From Xylanimonas oleitrophica (GTDB taxonomy: Bacteria; Actinomycetota; Actinomycetes; Actinomycetales; Cellulomonadaceae): a stretch of 64,000 bases of DNA. Positions 24,089-32,377 of the stretch are shown here, in pieces. The stretch spans positions 186,001-250,000 of the forward strand of contig NZ_QKWH01000004.1 of assembly GCF_003244315.1 (NCBI RefSeq). The letters run 5' to 3'. The notes beneath the pieces are model-generated. The model worked only from the letters and a program-made list of their open reading frames with translations. It searched no databases and was not told where the DNA came from. The first letter of the stretch is position 1, and the number at the start of each line of letters is the position of its first letter. The translations under genes were made by a program, and so were the position numbers.

Positions 24089-26710
24089 ATGGACACCAAG
24101 CTCACGACCATGTCGCAGCAGGCCCTGGGTGACGCCGTGCAGTCGGCGTCCGCCGCCGGCAACCCCCAGCTCGAGCCCGCCCACCTGCTTGCCGCCCTCC
24201 TCCAGCAGCAGGGCGGCGTCGCCGTCGGGCTGCTCGACGCCGTGGGGGCCAGCACGCAGGAGATCGGGCGCAAGGTGCGCGCCGCGCTCGTGGCGCTCCC
24301 GCAGGTCAGCGGCAACGCGGTGGCACAGCCCACGCCCAGCCGCGCCACCTCCGTCGTCCTGGAGAACGCCCGCAAGGAGGTCGAGGCCCTCGGCGACGAG
24401 TACGTCTCCACCGAGCACCTGCTCATCGGCATCGCTGCCGGGCAGTCGCCCGCCGCCCAGGCGCTCGCTGACGCCGGAGCCACCGCCGACGCCCTGCGCG
24501 CCGCCCTGCCCGCCGTGCGCGGGAGCAGCCGCGTGACCAGCCCCAACCCCGAGGGCACCTACAAGGCGCTCGAGCAGTACGGCACCGACCTCACCCAGCG
24601 CGCCCGTGACGGCCGCCTCGACCCCGTCATCGGCCGCGACTCCGAGATCCGCCGCGTCATCCAGGTGCTCAGCCGCCGCACCAAGAACAACCCGGTGCTC
24701 ATCGGCGAGCCGGGCGTCGGCAAGACCGCCGTCGTCGAGGGCCTCGCCCAGCGCATCGTCGCCGGGGACGTGCCGGACTCGCTGCGCGGCAAGCGTCTCG
24801 TCTCGCTCGACCTCGCCTCGATGGTGGCCGGTGCCAAGTACCGCGGCGAGTTCGAGGAGCGCCTCAAGGCCGTGCTGCAGGAGATCGAGGGGTCCGACGG
24901 CGAGATCGTCACGTTCATCGACGAGCTGCACACCGTGGTCGGCGCGGGTGCCGGCTCGGAGGGCGCGATGGACGCCGGCAACATGCTCAAGCCCATGCTC
25001 GCCCGCGGCGAGCTGCGGCTCGTCGGCGCCACCACCCTCGACGAGTACCGCGAGCACATCGAGAAGGACCCGGCCCTCGAGCGCCGCTTCCAGCAGGTCT
25101 ACGTGGGCGAGCCCTCCGTGGAGGACACGGTGGCGATCCTGCGCGGCCTCAAGGAGCGGTACGAGGCCCACCACAAGGTGACCATCGCCGACTCCGCGCT
25201 CGTGGCCGCCGCCGGCCTCTCCGACCGGTACATCTCCGGCCGCCAGCTGCCCGACAAGGCCATCGACCTCGTCGACGAGGCCGCGTCCCGCCTGCGCATG
25301 GAGCTCGACTCCTCGCCCGTCGAGATCGACGAGCTGCAGCGCGCCGTCACGCGCCTCGAGATGGAGGAGGTCGTGCTCAGCGAGTCCGAGGACGCCGGCT
25401 CCCGCGAGCGGCTGGAGCGGCTGCGCGCCGAGCTCGCCGACAAGCGCGAGGAGCTGGCCGCGCTGACCGCCCGGTGGGAGGCGGAGAAGGCGGGCCACAA
25501 CCGGGTCGGTGACCTGCGCGCCCGCCTCGACGGCCTGCGCACCGAGATGGAGCGCCGCCTGCGCGACGGCGACCTCGAGGGCGCCGCGCGCATCCAGTAC
25601 GGCGAGATCCCCGCCGTCGAGAAGGAGCTCGCCCAGGCCGAGCAGGCCGAGGCCTCTGCCGACGACAACGCCCCCGAGCAGCCCATGATCGCCGACAAGG
25701 TGGGCGCGGACGAGATCGCCGAGGTCGTCTCCGCCTGGACCGGCATCCCCGCCGGCCGCCTCCTGCAGGGCGAGACGGAGAAGCTCCTCCACATGGAGGA
25801 CGTCATCGGCGCCCGGCTCATCGGGCAGCAGTCCGCCGTGCGCGCCGTGTCCGACGCCGTGCGCCGCTCCCGCGCCGGGGTCTCCGACCCCGACCGCCCC
25901 ACGGGCTCGTTCCTGTTCCTCGGGCCCACCGGCGTGGGCAAGACGGAGCTGGCGAAGGCGCTCGCGGACTTCCTGTTCGACGACGAGCGCGCGATGGTGC
26001 GCATCGACATGTCCGAGTACTCGGAGAAGCACTCCGTGGCCCGCCTGGTCGGTGCGCCCCCGGGGTATGTCGGTTACGAGGAGGGCGGTCAGCTCACCGA
26101 GGCGGTGCGGCGCCGGCCGTACTCGGTGGTGCTGCTGGACGAGGTGGAGAAGGCCCACCCGGAGGTCTTCGACATCCTGCTGCAGGTGCTGGACGACGGC
26201 CGCCTCACCGACGGGCAGGGCCGCACGGTGGACTTCCGCAACGTCATCCTCGTGCTGACGTCGAACCTGGGCTCGCAGTTCCTCGTGGACCCGACGATGC
26301 CCGACGAGGCCAAGCGCGAGAACGTCATGACGGCGGTGCGGGCGGCGTTCAAGCCGGAGTTCCTGAACCGGCTCGACGACGTGGTGATCTTCGACGCGCT
26401 CACCCTCGAGGAGCTGGGCAGCATCGTGGACCTGCAGGTGGCGGCGTTCGCGCGGCGCCTGGCCGACCGCCGGATCGCTCTCGACGTGACGACGGCCGCT
26501 CGTGAGTGGCTGGCGCTCGAGGGTTTCGACCCGGCGTACGGCGCACGGCCGCTGCGCCGGCTGGTGCAGCGGGAGATCGGTGACCGCCTGGCCCGGCTGC
26601 TGCTGGCCGGGGAGGTGACCGACGGCGCCACCGTCGTCGTCGACCGGCCCGTGGACCTGGCGGAGCCGGGGCTGGAGCTGCGGCCGGTGGGCGAGGCGCA
26701 GCCCGCCTGA
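24089..26710 (+). CDS. clpB: ATP-dependent disaggregase ClpB
   Basis: Hexameric Hsp100 chaperone of 873 residues that extracts proteins from aggregates together with DnaK. Order of parts: Clp N-domain (1-~145), first AAA+ ring with Walker A GEPGVGKT near residue 206 and [16 protein letters not shown], middle coiled-coil domain (~400-525, [14 protein letters not shown] onward), second AAA+ ring with GPTGVGKTE near 612 and [14 protein letters not shown], and the small C-terminal domain. Pore loops (KYRGEFEER and GYVGYEEGG) are intact. There is no ClpP-binding loop, as expected. It is single-cistron, preceded by the HAIR-like operator and followed by a long hairpin. Confidence 0.97.
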   Translation: MDTKLTTMSQQALGDAVQSASAAGNPQLEPAHLLAALLQQQGGVAVGLLDAVGASTQEIGRKVRAALVALPQVSGNAVAQPTPSRATSVVLENARKEVEALGDEYVSTEHLLIGIAAGQSPAAQALADAGATADALRAALPAVRGSSRVTSPNPEGTYKALEQYGTDLTQRARDGRLDPVIGRDSEIRRVIQVLSRRTKNNPVLIGEPGVGKTAVVEGLAQRIVAGDVPDSLRGKRLVSLDLASMVAGAKYRGEFEERLKAVLQEIEGSDGEIVTFIDELHTVVGAGAGSEGAMDAGNMLKPMLARGELRLVGATTLDEYREHIEKDPALERRFQQVYVGEPSVEDTVAILRGLKERYEAHHKVTIADSALVAAAGLSDRYISGRQLPDKAIDLVDEAASRLRMELDSSPVEIDELQRAVTRLEMEEVVLSESEDAGSRERLERLRAELADKREELAALTARWEAEKAGHNRVGDLRARLDGLRTEMERRLRDGDLEGAARIQYGEIPAVEKELAQAEQAEASADDNAPEQPMIADKVGADEIAEVVSAWTGIPAGRLLQGETEKLLHMEDVIGARLIGQQSAVRAVSDAVRRSRAGVSDPDRPTGSFLFLGPTGVGKTELAKALADFLFDDERAMVRIDMSEYSEKHSVARLVGAPPGYVGYEEGGQLTEAVRRRPYSVVLLDEVEKAHPEVFDILLQVLDDGRLTDGQGRTVDFRNVILVLTSNLGSQFLVDPTMPDEAKRENVMTAVRAAFKPEFLNRLDDVVIFDALTLEELGSIVDLQVAAFARRLADRRIALDVTTAAREWLALEGFDPAYGARPLRRLVQREIGDRLARLLLAGEVTDGATVVVDRPVDLAEPGLELRPVGEAQPA

Positions 26711-26731
26711 CACGGACGGGCCCTCTCTCAC

Positions 26732-26794
26732 CGTTGTGGGCGGGCGACTCGCCGCAATTCCGCGAGGATTGCGGCGAGTCGCCCGCCCACAACG
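26732..26794. terminator. 63-nt perfect hairpin, palindrome family copy 1
   Basis: Perfect 27-bp arms (26732-26758 and 26768-26794) around a 9-nt loop, between the convergent clpB and xylulokinase-like genes. It probably terminates both. The arm core GTTGTGGGCGGGCGACTCG is closely related to the arm of the hairpin at 33929-33991 (shared pattern GTGGGCGGG-N-GAC-N-CGCCGCAA), although the two sit in different contexts. No U tract follows on either strand. Confidence 0.75.
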
Positions 26795-26808
26795 ACGACC
26801 GGAGGGTG

Positions 26809-28389
26809 TCAGCCTGCGGTGGCGAGGCGGGCGAACGTCTCCTTCAGCGCGGGATAGAGGCCTCGGTAGGCCTCGAAGACGGCGCCGTACCGGGCGGTGG
26901 CCGCGGGTTCGGGGACGACGTCGTGGCCCGTTGCGACGAAGGGCCAGGCGTCGCGGGCCCCGGCCGGGGCGTCGCCTGGCCGCCCGGGCGCGTCGCCGGA
27001 GCCTGCCAGGTGCTCGTGCGCCTGGATCGCCGCTCCGGCGGCGCTGACCTCGCCGTCGGAGCACACCCGCACGGTCCGCCCGGTGACGTCCGCGACGATC
27101 TGCGCCCACAGCGCGGAGCGGGCGCCGCCGCCGACGGCGCGGATCTCGCGCACGGGTGACCCGGTGGCCTTCTCGAGGGCCTCGAGCTGGAGCCGCAGCT
27201 CCAGGGCGACGCCTTCCAGCACGGCCCGGTACAGGTGGGCGGGGGTGTGCCGCCCGTGCCAGCCGACGACGGCGCCGCGCGCGAGGGCGTCCCAGTGCGG
27301 GGTCTGCGCGGCGTTCCAGTAGGGCAGGGCGAGCAGCCCCTCCGCGCCGGGCGGCACCTGGGCGGCCTCGGCCTCCATGGTGGTGACGTCCGAGCCCGCG
27401 AACCGGGCGGTCCAGGAGGCGACGTAGGCAGCGGCGTTGAGCACGGTCTCGAGCACGTAGGTGCCGGGCCGCACCCCCGCGAGCGTACGGAACGCGGGGC
27501 TCGTGATGTACACGTCGGAGGAGACGCCGCACACCATCGACGTGCCCAGGTTCAGGTAGGCGACGCCCGGCTCCTCGACGCCGAGCGCCAGGCCCGCCGA
27601 CTGACCGTCCCCGATGCCCGCCACCAGCGGCACCGGACCCGGCAGCCCGAGGTCCGAGGCGACGTCGGGCAGCAGCTCGCCGATCACCTCGCCCCCGGCC
27701 ACGAGCCCCGGGAGCTGCTCGGGCCGGAGCCCCACAGCCTCGACCAGCTCGGGCGACCAGTCGAGGCGCGCCAGGTCGAACAGGCCGAGCGTGTCCGCCG
27801 AGGCGTGGCTCGTGGCCAGGTGCCCGGTCAGGCGCAGCGCGAGGTATGCCTGGACGTCGGCCACGTGCGCCGCCGCGTGAACCACCTGCGGCTCGTGCTC
27901 GGCCAGCCACGCGATCTTGTAGACGGCGGGCGTGGTGTCCGGCGGCTTGCCCGAGACGTCGTGCACGGACCGCCCGCCGCTCAGCGGGCGCGCGCCGAGG
28001 GTGGCGATCTGCTCGTGGGCGCGCGAGTCCACCCACAGCACGGCGGGGCGCAGCGGCTTCCCCTCGCCGTCCAGCAGCACGAACGACTCGCGCTGGTGCG
28101 TGATCGCCAGGGCTCCGACCCGGCTGCGCTCGGCGGGCGCGAGATCCTCCACCGCGGCGTGGACAGCAGCGACCGTGGCCTCGAACCAGGCGTCGGCGTC
28201 CTGCTCGTGGAACCCGGGCTGCGGGTTCTGCGTCGTCAGCGGCTGCGAGGCGGCCGCCACCACCTGCCCGGCGGTGTCGACCACCACGGCCTTGGCCGCC
28301 GTCGTCGAGCAGTCCACCGCCACCACCCACGAGGTGCCGGAACCGGCGCGCGCACCGTGCGCGGGCCCCGGCACGCCGGGGGCGGTCAC
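26809..28389 (-). CDS. FGGY-family carbohydrate kinase, xylulokinase-like
   Basis: Protein of 526 residues of the FGGY sugar-kinase fold. The N-terminal phosphate loop is VVAVDCSTTAAKAVVVD, the substrate segment includes ITHQRESFVLLD, and the C-terminal ATP-binding part contains IRAVGGGARSALWAQIVADV, an FGGY signature 2 type sequence. It phosphorylates a pentulose or related sugar with ATP; D-xylulose is the best guess from overall similarity and because the co-translated upstream gene is a polyol dehydrogenase that would make a ketose. The start is GTG overlapping the stop of that dehydrogenase (GTGA). Confidence 0.85.
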   Translation of the reverse strand: MTAPGVPGPAHGARAGSGTSWVVAVDCSTTAAKAVVVDTAGQVVAAASQPLTTQNPQPGFHEQDADAWFEATVAAVHAAVEDLAPAERSRVGALAITHQRESFVLLDGEGKPLRPAVLWVDSRAHEQIATLGARPLSGGRSVHDVSGKPPDTTPAVYKIAWLAEHEPQVVHAAAHVADVQAYLALRLTGHLATSHASADTLGLFDLARLDWSPELVEAVGLRPEQLPGLVAGGEVIGELLPDVASDLGLPGPVPLVAGIGDGQSAGLALGVEEPGVAYLNLGTSMVCGVSSDVYITSPAFRTLAGVRPGTYVLETVLNAAAYVASWTARFAGSDVTTMEAEAAQVPPGAEGLLALPYWNAAQTPHWDALARGAVVGWHGRHTPAHLYRAVLEGVALELRLQLEALEKATGSPVREIRAVGGGARSALWAQIVADVTGRTVRVCSDGEVSAAGAAIQAHEHLAGSGDAPGRPGDAPAGARDAWPFVATGHDVVPEPAATARYGAVFEAYRGLYPALKETFARLATAG

Positions 28390-29390
28390 GGGGCGATCAC
28401 GACCTTGAGACCCTCGCGTCGGTTCGCGACCTCGAACGCCTCCGCGGCGTCGTCGAGGGAGAACGTGTGCGACACGATCGAGGCCACGTCCACCCGCCCG
28501 TTCGCGACCAGGGAGATCGCTCGCGGGTAGACCTCCTTCATCCGCCGGGCCATGCGGAACGTCAGGCCCTTGCGCCGGGCGGGCGCGGCCGGGAACGTGG
28601 TGCTGTCGTCCTCCGGGATGCCGGCGAGCACCACGGTGGCACCCGGACGGGCCGCCTCGATCGACAGCGCCACGGCCTCGTCGGTGCCCGCGCACTCGAT
28701 CACGCGGTGCGCGCCGAGCGGTGCGACGGCGGCGGCCATCGCCTCCTCGTAGTCCTCCTGGGTCGGGTCGAGCACGACGTCGGCCCACCGTGCGGCGGCC
28801 TCCCGGCGGTGCGCCATCGGCTCCACCGCCACCACCGTGGTCGCACCGGCTGCCCGCGCGACCTGCAGCGCGCACAGGCCGATCGGGCCGCAGCCCACCA
28901 CGACGACGGTCTCGCCCGTGCGCGGGTGGGCCAGGTCCACGGAGTGGATCGCGACGCCGAGCGGTTCCAGCATGGCGGTGTCCGCAGGGCTGAGGCTGTC
29001 GGGGACGGGGTGCAGCCGGTCCGCCGGCCAGGCCACGTACTCGCGCAGGGCGCCGTCCGTGCTGCCGTGCCCGGCGAACCGCACCTGGGGGCACAGGTTG
29101 CCGTGCCCCTCGACGCACATCTCGCAGTGCCCGCACGGGATCGCCGGGTCCACCGCCACGTGCACGCCCTCGTCCGGGCCGGAGGCGATGACGCCCGCGA
29201 ACTCGTGCCCCAGCACGAGCGGGTCGCTCAGCCCGGCGTCCCCGATGCCGCCCTCGGCGAACCAGTGCAGGTCGCTCCCGCACAGCCCGACGGCGGTGAC
29301 GCGCACCAGCACCTCGCCGGGGCCGGGGGTGGGCGGCGGCTCCTCGGCCACGCGCAGGTCCGAGACGGCGTGCAACCGGGCTACCTTCAT
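28386..29390 (-). CDS. Zinc-dependent polyol/alcohol dehydrogenase
   Basis: Medium-chain dehydrogenase of 334 residues. The catalytic Zn site starts at GLCGSDLHWF and LVLGHEFAG. The structural Zn loop has four Cys (IPCGHCEMCVEGHGNLCPQ). The Rossmann motif VVVVGCGPIGLCALQ near residue 165 is followed by an acidic residue (VVAVEP), favouring NAD+. The pattern fits the sorbitol/xylitol/threonine dehydrogenase group. Together with the overlapping kinase gene it forms a polyol-to-ketose-phosphate pathway without its own transporter here. A TAGGGT hexamer 7 nt before the start suggests a leaderless start of its own despite the beta-lactamase gene ending 10 nt upstream. Confidence 0.88.
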   Translation of the reverse strand: MKVARLHAVSDLRVAEEPPPTPGPGEVLVRVTAVGLCGSDLHWFAEGGIGDAGLSDPLVLGHEFAGVIASGPDEGVHVAVDPAIPCGHCEMCVEGHGNLCPQVRFAGHGSTDGALREYVAWPADRLHPVPDSLSPADTAMLEPLGVAIHSVDLAHPRTGETVVVVGCGPIGLCALQVARAAGATTVVAVEPMAHRREAAARWADVVLDPTQEDYEEAMAAAVAPLGAHRVIECAGTDEAVALSIEAARPGATVVLAGIPEDDSTTFPAAPARRKGLTFRMARRMKEVYPRAISLVANGRVDVASIVSHTFSLDDAAEAFEVANRREGLKVVIAP

Positions 29391-29397
29391 GCTCGCC

Positions 29398-29403
29398 ACC
29401 CTA
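29398..29403 (-). promoter_or_regulatory. -10 element of a probable leaderless promoter
   Basis: On the minus strand TAGGGT ends 7 nt before the dehydrogenase ATG. It coincides with the stop codon of the upstream beta-lactamase gene, so it may be chance or an internal promoter. Confidence 0.35.
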
Positions 29404-30477
29404 GCCAGGCGGTGCGGCCAGGGCCCGCCCGGCGAGCGCGTCGACCACGACGCGCGTCGCCTCGGCCACCAGCGCCGGGTCCGCCTCGCCGTCCGGCGTG
29501 CGGCGGTTCGAGTACACCGCCAGGACCAGGGGTGCCGCGTCCGGGCGCTCGACGACGGCGATGTCGTTGCGCGTGCCATGACCACCGGCGCCGCTCTTGT
29601 CGCCCACCACCCATCCGTCCGGCACTCCCGCCCGGATCAGCGCGTCACCGGTGGTGCTGTCCCGGAGGGCGTCCCGCAGGGCTGCGCGCGCCTCGGGGCG
29701 CAGCGCGTCGCCGAGCGCCGTCTCCCGCAGGGCGGCGGCCATCGCCGCGGGGGTGGCCGTGTCCTGCGTGCTGCCCGGGGCCCAGTCGTTGAGGTCAGGT
29801 TCCGCGCGGTCCACGGAGACGGGCACCGTCGCCGTCCCGTCCGGGGAGAGGAGCTCGTGGAGGGCCGCCTCGAGCGACTGGGGCCCGCCCAGCCGGTCGA
29901 GCAGCAGGTTGGCCGCGGTGTTGTCGCTCACGGTGATCGACGCCCGGACCAGCTCCAGCACGGTCATGCCCTCGTCCACGTGCAGCTCGGTGACGGGGGA
30001 GTAGGTGACGAGGTCTTCCGCCCCGTACCGCACCACCTCGTCCCAGCCGTCGGGGCCGGTGCGGTCCAGGACGAGGCCGCCCGCGAGCGCCTTCATCGTC
30101 GAGGCGAACGCGAACCGTTCGTCGGCGCGGTGCTCGATCACCGTGCCGTCGCCGGTGTCCAGGGCGTGCACGCCGAGCCGTGCGTCGAAGCGTTCTTCGA
30201 GCGCGGCGAAGGCCTCGGCGGTGGCGGCGCTGAGGTCGTCCCGCCGAGCCAGGGTCTCCTGGGCGCTCTGGGCGCTCTGGGCGCTATGGGCGGTCCGGTC
30301 CGCCGTGGCGACGGCACCGGCGCTGGCGGTGCCCGCGGGCTGCGGGCCCGCGCAGGCGGTGAGGGACGTGGCGGTGAGGGACGTGGCGGTGAGGACGGCG
30401 ACGGCGAGCGCCCGGCGTCGGGCGCCGGCCGGGGCCCGGAGCCGAGGGCTGGTGGGGGGCGGCGGTGGGACCGGCAT
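29401..30477 (-). CDS. Class A beta-lactamase (lipoprotein)
   Basis: Serine beta-lactamase of 358 residues. All class A signatures are present: STMK (Ser70-Lys73, Ambler numbering), SDN (130-132), EPDLND in the omega loop (Glu166 to Asn170) and KSG (234-236). The N-terminus has an Arg-rich start, hydrophobic stretch and lipobox (LTAC), so export and lipid anchoring are likely, followed by an Ala/Gln-rich linker. Signal and linker contain in-frame tandem repeats (ATSLT, SAQ). The start Met at 30477 is chosen because it leaves a normal-length signal; ATG at 30513 is an alternative. No BlaI/BlaR-type regulator is adjacent. Confidence 0.93.
   Translation of the reverse strand: MPVPPPPPTSPRLRAPAGARRRALAVAVLTATSLTATSLTACAGPQPAGTASAGAVATADRTAHSAQSAQSAQETLARRDDLSAATAEAFAALEERFDARLGVHALDTGDGTVIEHRADERFAFASTMKALAGGLVLDRTGPDGWDEVVRYGAEDLVTYSPVTELHVDEGMTVLELVRASITVSDNTAANLLLDRLGGPQSLEAALHELLSPDGTATVPVSVDRAEPDLNDWAPGSTQDTATPAAMAAALRETALGDALRPEARAALRDALRDSTTGDALIRAGVPDGWVVGDKSGAGGHGTRNDIAVVERPDAAPLVLAVYSNRRTPDGEADPALVAEATRVVVDALAGRALAAPPG
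30261..30287. repeat. 9-bp tandem repeat in the beta-lactamase linker
   Basis: Three copies of a GGGCGCTCT unit, the third with one change, encoding SAQ-SAQ-SAQ on the minus strand. Copy-number change would keep the frame and only alter linker length. Confidence 0.7.
30356..30394. repeat. 15-bp tandem repeat in the beta-lactamase signal peptide
   Basis: About 2.6 copies of GCGGTGAGGGACGTG, encoding ATSLT repeats inside the signal-peptide hydrophobic region on the minus strand. Length change would stay in frame but alter the signal. Confidence 0.7.
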
Positions 30478-30523
30478 GGCCCCAGCGTGCACGCGGCGGG
30501 TGTGCTGGGCCACCTGCGGGCGG

Positions 30524-31243
30524 TCAGTCGAGGAGGCTGCCCGAGGTCCCGCCGGGGGTCACGGCCAGGCACAGGCTGGCGCGGTCGCCCGCCTCCCAGC
30601 CGGCCTCGGACGGGGTGACGACGACGAACTCGAGGCCGGCGGGCGGTTCCGATCCGAGCATCTGCGGGCCGCACACGGCCGCCGCGCGGGCGGCGAGCGC
30701 CTCGGTGCCGGGCCAGACGGCGGCGGGGACGGCGTCGCGCCGGCCCACGACCTGCGCCTGGTGCTCCTCGGTGCAGGGCACCACACGGACGAGGCCGAGG
30801 GGGTCGCTGCCCTCGGGCAGCTCGTCGATGCAGGAGCCCAGCACGAGCTGGACGGCGTGGGCGCGCACCGGGGTGTCCGGTGCGGAGGCGACGGGCGCCC
30901 AGGCGCGGTCGCGCAGGTGGCCGGCGCCGAGCACGGTACCGGTGACGAGGAGAGCGAGGGCCAGGACGCCGCCGACCACGAGGAGGACCCGACGGCGGGC
31001 GGTGCGTCGTCGGGCTGCCTCGACGGCCGGGTCGTGCGGGGGTGGGAGCGTGCCGGTCCAGGCGGGGGTGGTGCCGGGAGCGCCGACGCCGTGGGCGAAG
31101 GCGCTGCCGGGGCCCGCCCCGCCGGGGGCCGTGCCGCCGTCGGGCCGCACGGGCGGCAGCTCGACGTGCGCGAGGTCGGGGACCGCGCCGGTGGGCGTGG
31201 GCGCGGCGAAGACCGGCCCCTCCGGCTCCTGCGGCGTGCTCAT
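30524..31243 (-). CDS. Membrane protein with septum-formation-type domain
   Basis: Protein of 239 residues: Pro/Gly-rich cytoplasmic N-terminus (~80 residues), basic stretch, one membrane helix (VLLVVGGVLALALLVTGTVL) and an extracytoplasmic domain of ~120 residues with Cys-containing blocks (LGSCIDELPEG, RVVPCTEEHQAQVVG, AAAVCGPQML, ASLCLAV). This Cys/His pattern resembles the Septum_form family (PF13845) of actinobacteria. A second protein of this kind is encoded at 60405-61409. The function is unproven. TAGGTT lies 6 nt before the ATG, suggesting leaderless transcription. Confidence 0.7.
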   Translation of the reverse strand: MSTPQEPEGPVFAAPTPTGAVPDLAHVELPPVRPDGGTAPGGAGPGSAFAHGVGAPGTTPAWTGTLPPPHDPAVEAARRRTARRRVLLVVGGVLALALLVTGTVLGAGHLRDRAWAPVASAPDTPVRAHAVQLVLGSCIDELPEGSDPLGLVRVVPCTEEHQAQVVGRRDAVPAAVWPGTEALAARAAAVCGPQMLGSEPPAGLEFVVVTPSEAGWEAGDRASLCLAVTPGGTSGSLLD

Positions 31244-31249
31244 GCGGTC

Positions 31250-31255
31250 AACCTA
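31250..31255 (-). promoter_or_regulatory. -10 element of a probable leaderless promoter
   Basis: Minus-strand TAGGTT ends 6 nt before the ATG at 31243; no ribosome-binding site is visible. Confidence 0.5.
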
Positions 31256-31284
31256 TCCGCCGGGAGAGGCGTGGGGGGCGGCGC

Positions 31285-32118
31285 TCAGTCGGCCAGGTCG
31301 AGGATGACGGGCACGTGGTCGCTGGCGCCCTTGCCCTTGCGCTCGTCCCGGTCGATGGTCACGGCGCCCACGCGGGCGGCGAGGGCGGGGGAGGCCCAGG
31401 TGAAGTCGATGCGCATGCCCTTGTTCTTGGGGAACGCGAGCTGCTTGTAGTCCCAGTAGGTGTAGGTGTGCTCGGCGGGCAGGTGCTCGCGGCTGACCTC
31501 GCGGTAGCCGGCACCCGCGAACGCCGCGAAGGCCTCGCGCTCGGCGGGCGTGACGTGGGTGGAGCCCTCGAACACGGAGACGTCCCAGACGTCGGTGTCC
31601 AGGGGGGCCACGTTCCAGTCGCCCACGAGCGCCACCTGGGCGGCGGGGTCGTGGGCGAGCCAGCCGGCGGCCTGCGCGCGCAGCGCCTCGAGCCAGGCGA
31701 GCTTGTACGTGTAGTGGGGGTCGTCGACGGCGCGCCCGTTGGGCACGTACAGCGACCACACGCGCACGCCGCCGCAGGTGGCGCCGAGGGCGCGGGCCTC
31801 GTGCACCGGGTCGGGGGCGTCGCCGGGCAGCTCGCCGTCGCCGGTGGTGGCGGGCTTGGCGAACCCGGGCTGGCCGGGGAACGCGGGGGCGACGTCCTCG
31901 ATGCCGACGCGGGAGATCACGGCGACGCCGTTCCACTGCGAGAAGCCGACGTGCGCCACCTCGTAGCCGGCGGCCTCGAACGCGAGGTACGGGAACTGGT
32001 CGTCGCGGCACTTGGTCTCCTGGATCGCCAGGACGTCGGTGCCCGAGCGTTCGAGGAAGGCGACCACGCGGTCGACGCGGGCACGGATCGAGTTCACGTT
32101 CCAGGTGGCGATGCGCAC
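31285..32118 (-). CDS. xthA: Exodeoxyribonuclease III / AP endonuclease
   Basis: Mg-dependent endonuclease/exonuclease/phosphatase-fold enzyme of 277 residues that incises abasic sites and has 3'-exonuclease activity. Signature blocks: IATWNVNSIRARVDRVV at the start, LAIQETKCRDDQFP with the metal Glu, WSLYVPNGRAVDD, LVGDWNVAP, and the C-terminal RIDFTWAS plus GASDHVPVI with the catalytic Asp-His pair. The GTG start is chosen because it gives the conserved N-terminus and follows a TAGGGT -10 by 7 nt. Confidence 0.95.
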   Translation of the reverse strand: MRIATWNVNSIRARVDRVVAFLERSGTDVLAIQETKCRDDQFPYLAFEAAGYEVAHVGFSQWNGVAVISRVGIEDVAPAFPGQPGFAKPATTGDGELPGDAPDPVHEARALGATCGGVRVWSLYVPNGRAVDDPHYTYKLAWLEALRAQAAGWLAHDPAAQVALVGDWNVAPLDTDVWDVSVFEGSTHVTPAEREAFAAFAGAGYREVSREHLPAEHTYTYWDYKQLAFPKNKGMRIDFTWASPALAARVGAVTIDRDERKGKGASDHVPVILDLAD

Positions 32119-32125
32119 GGCGGCC

Positions 32126-32131
32126 ACCCTA
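32126..32131 (-). promoter_or_regulatory. -10 element of a probable leaderless promoter (xthA)
   Basis: Minus-strand TAGGGT ends 7 nt before the GTG start of xthA. Confidence 0.5.
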
Positions 32132-32155
32132 AGCGGGCCCATCACGGTGATACCG

Positions 32156-32176
32156 CGTCTCAACTTTGTTGAGACG
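32156..32176. promoter_or_regulatory. Candidate operator between xthA and the ABC operon
   Basis: Perfect palindrome CGTCTCAAC-TTT-GTTGAGACG (9-bp arms, 3-bp spacer) in the divergent promoter region. A further CGTCTC half-site occurs near 32229. The size and shape suit a dimeric regulator. It lies 25 bp outside the xthA -10 and about 200 bp before the solute-binding gene. No regulator gene is adjacent. Confidence 0.5.
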
Positions 32177-32377
32177 GCGGCCCAGCGGCCGCCGGAAAGC
32201 CGAGAACCCTGGCCGATCCGGGGAAGACGCCGTCTCGGTGTGCTGTTGCACCTGGCACCCGGGGCGCTCTACCGTCTGCGGGCAACCCGGCCGGGTGATA
32301 CTGAGTCCCACCACGGTCGGCCGGGCACCCCGCCCAGCACGGCCGCCCTCCCCGGGGCGCCGACCCGAAGGAGCCTC

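Noticed and set aside
23939-28330. 1,463-codon minus-strand open frame across clpB and the sugar-kinase gene
   Set aside because: It runs antisense through clpB and out of frame through the kinase. No motif is recognisable and it reads through the terminator hairpin.
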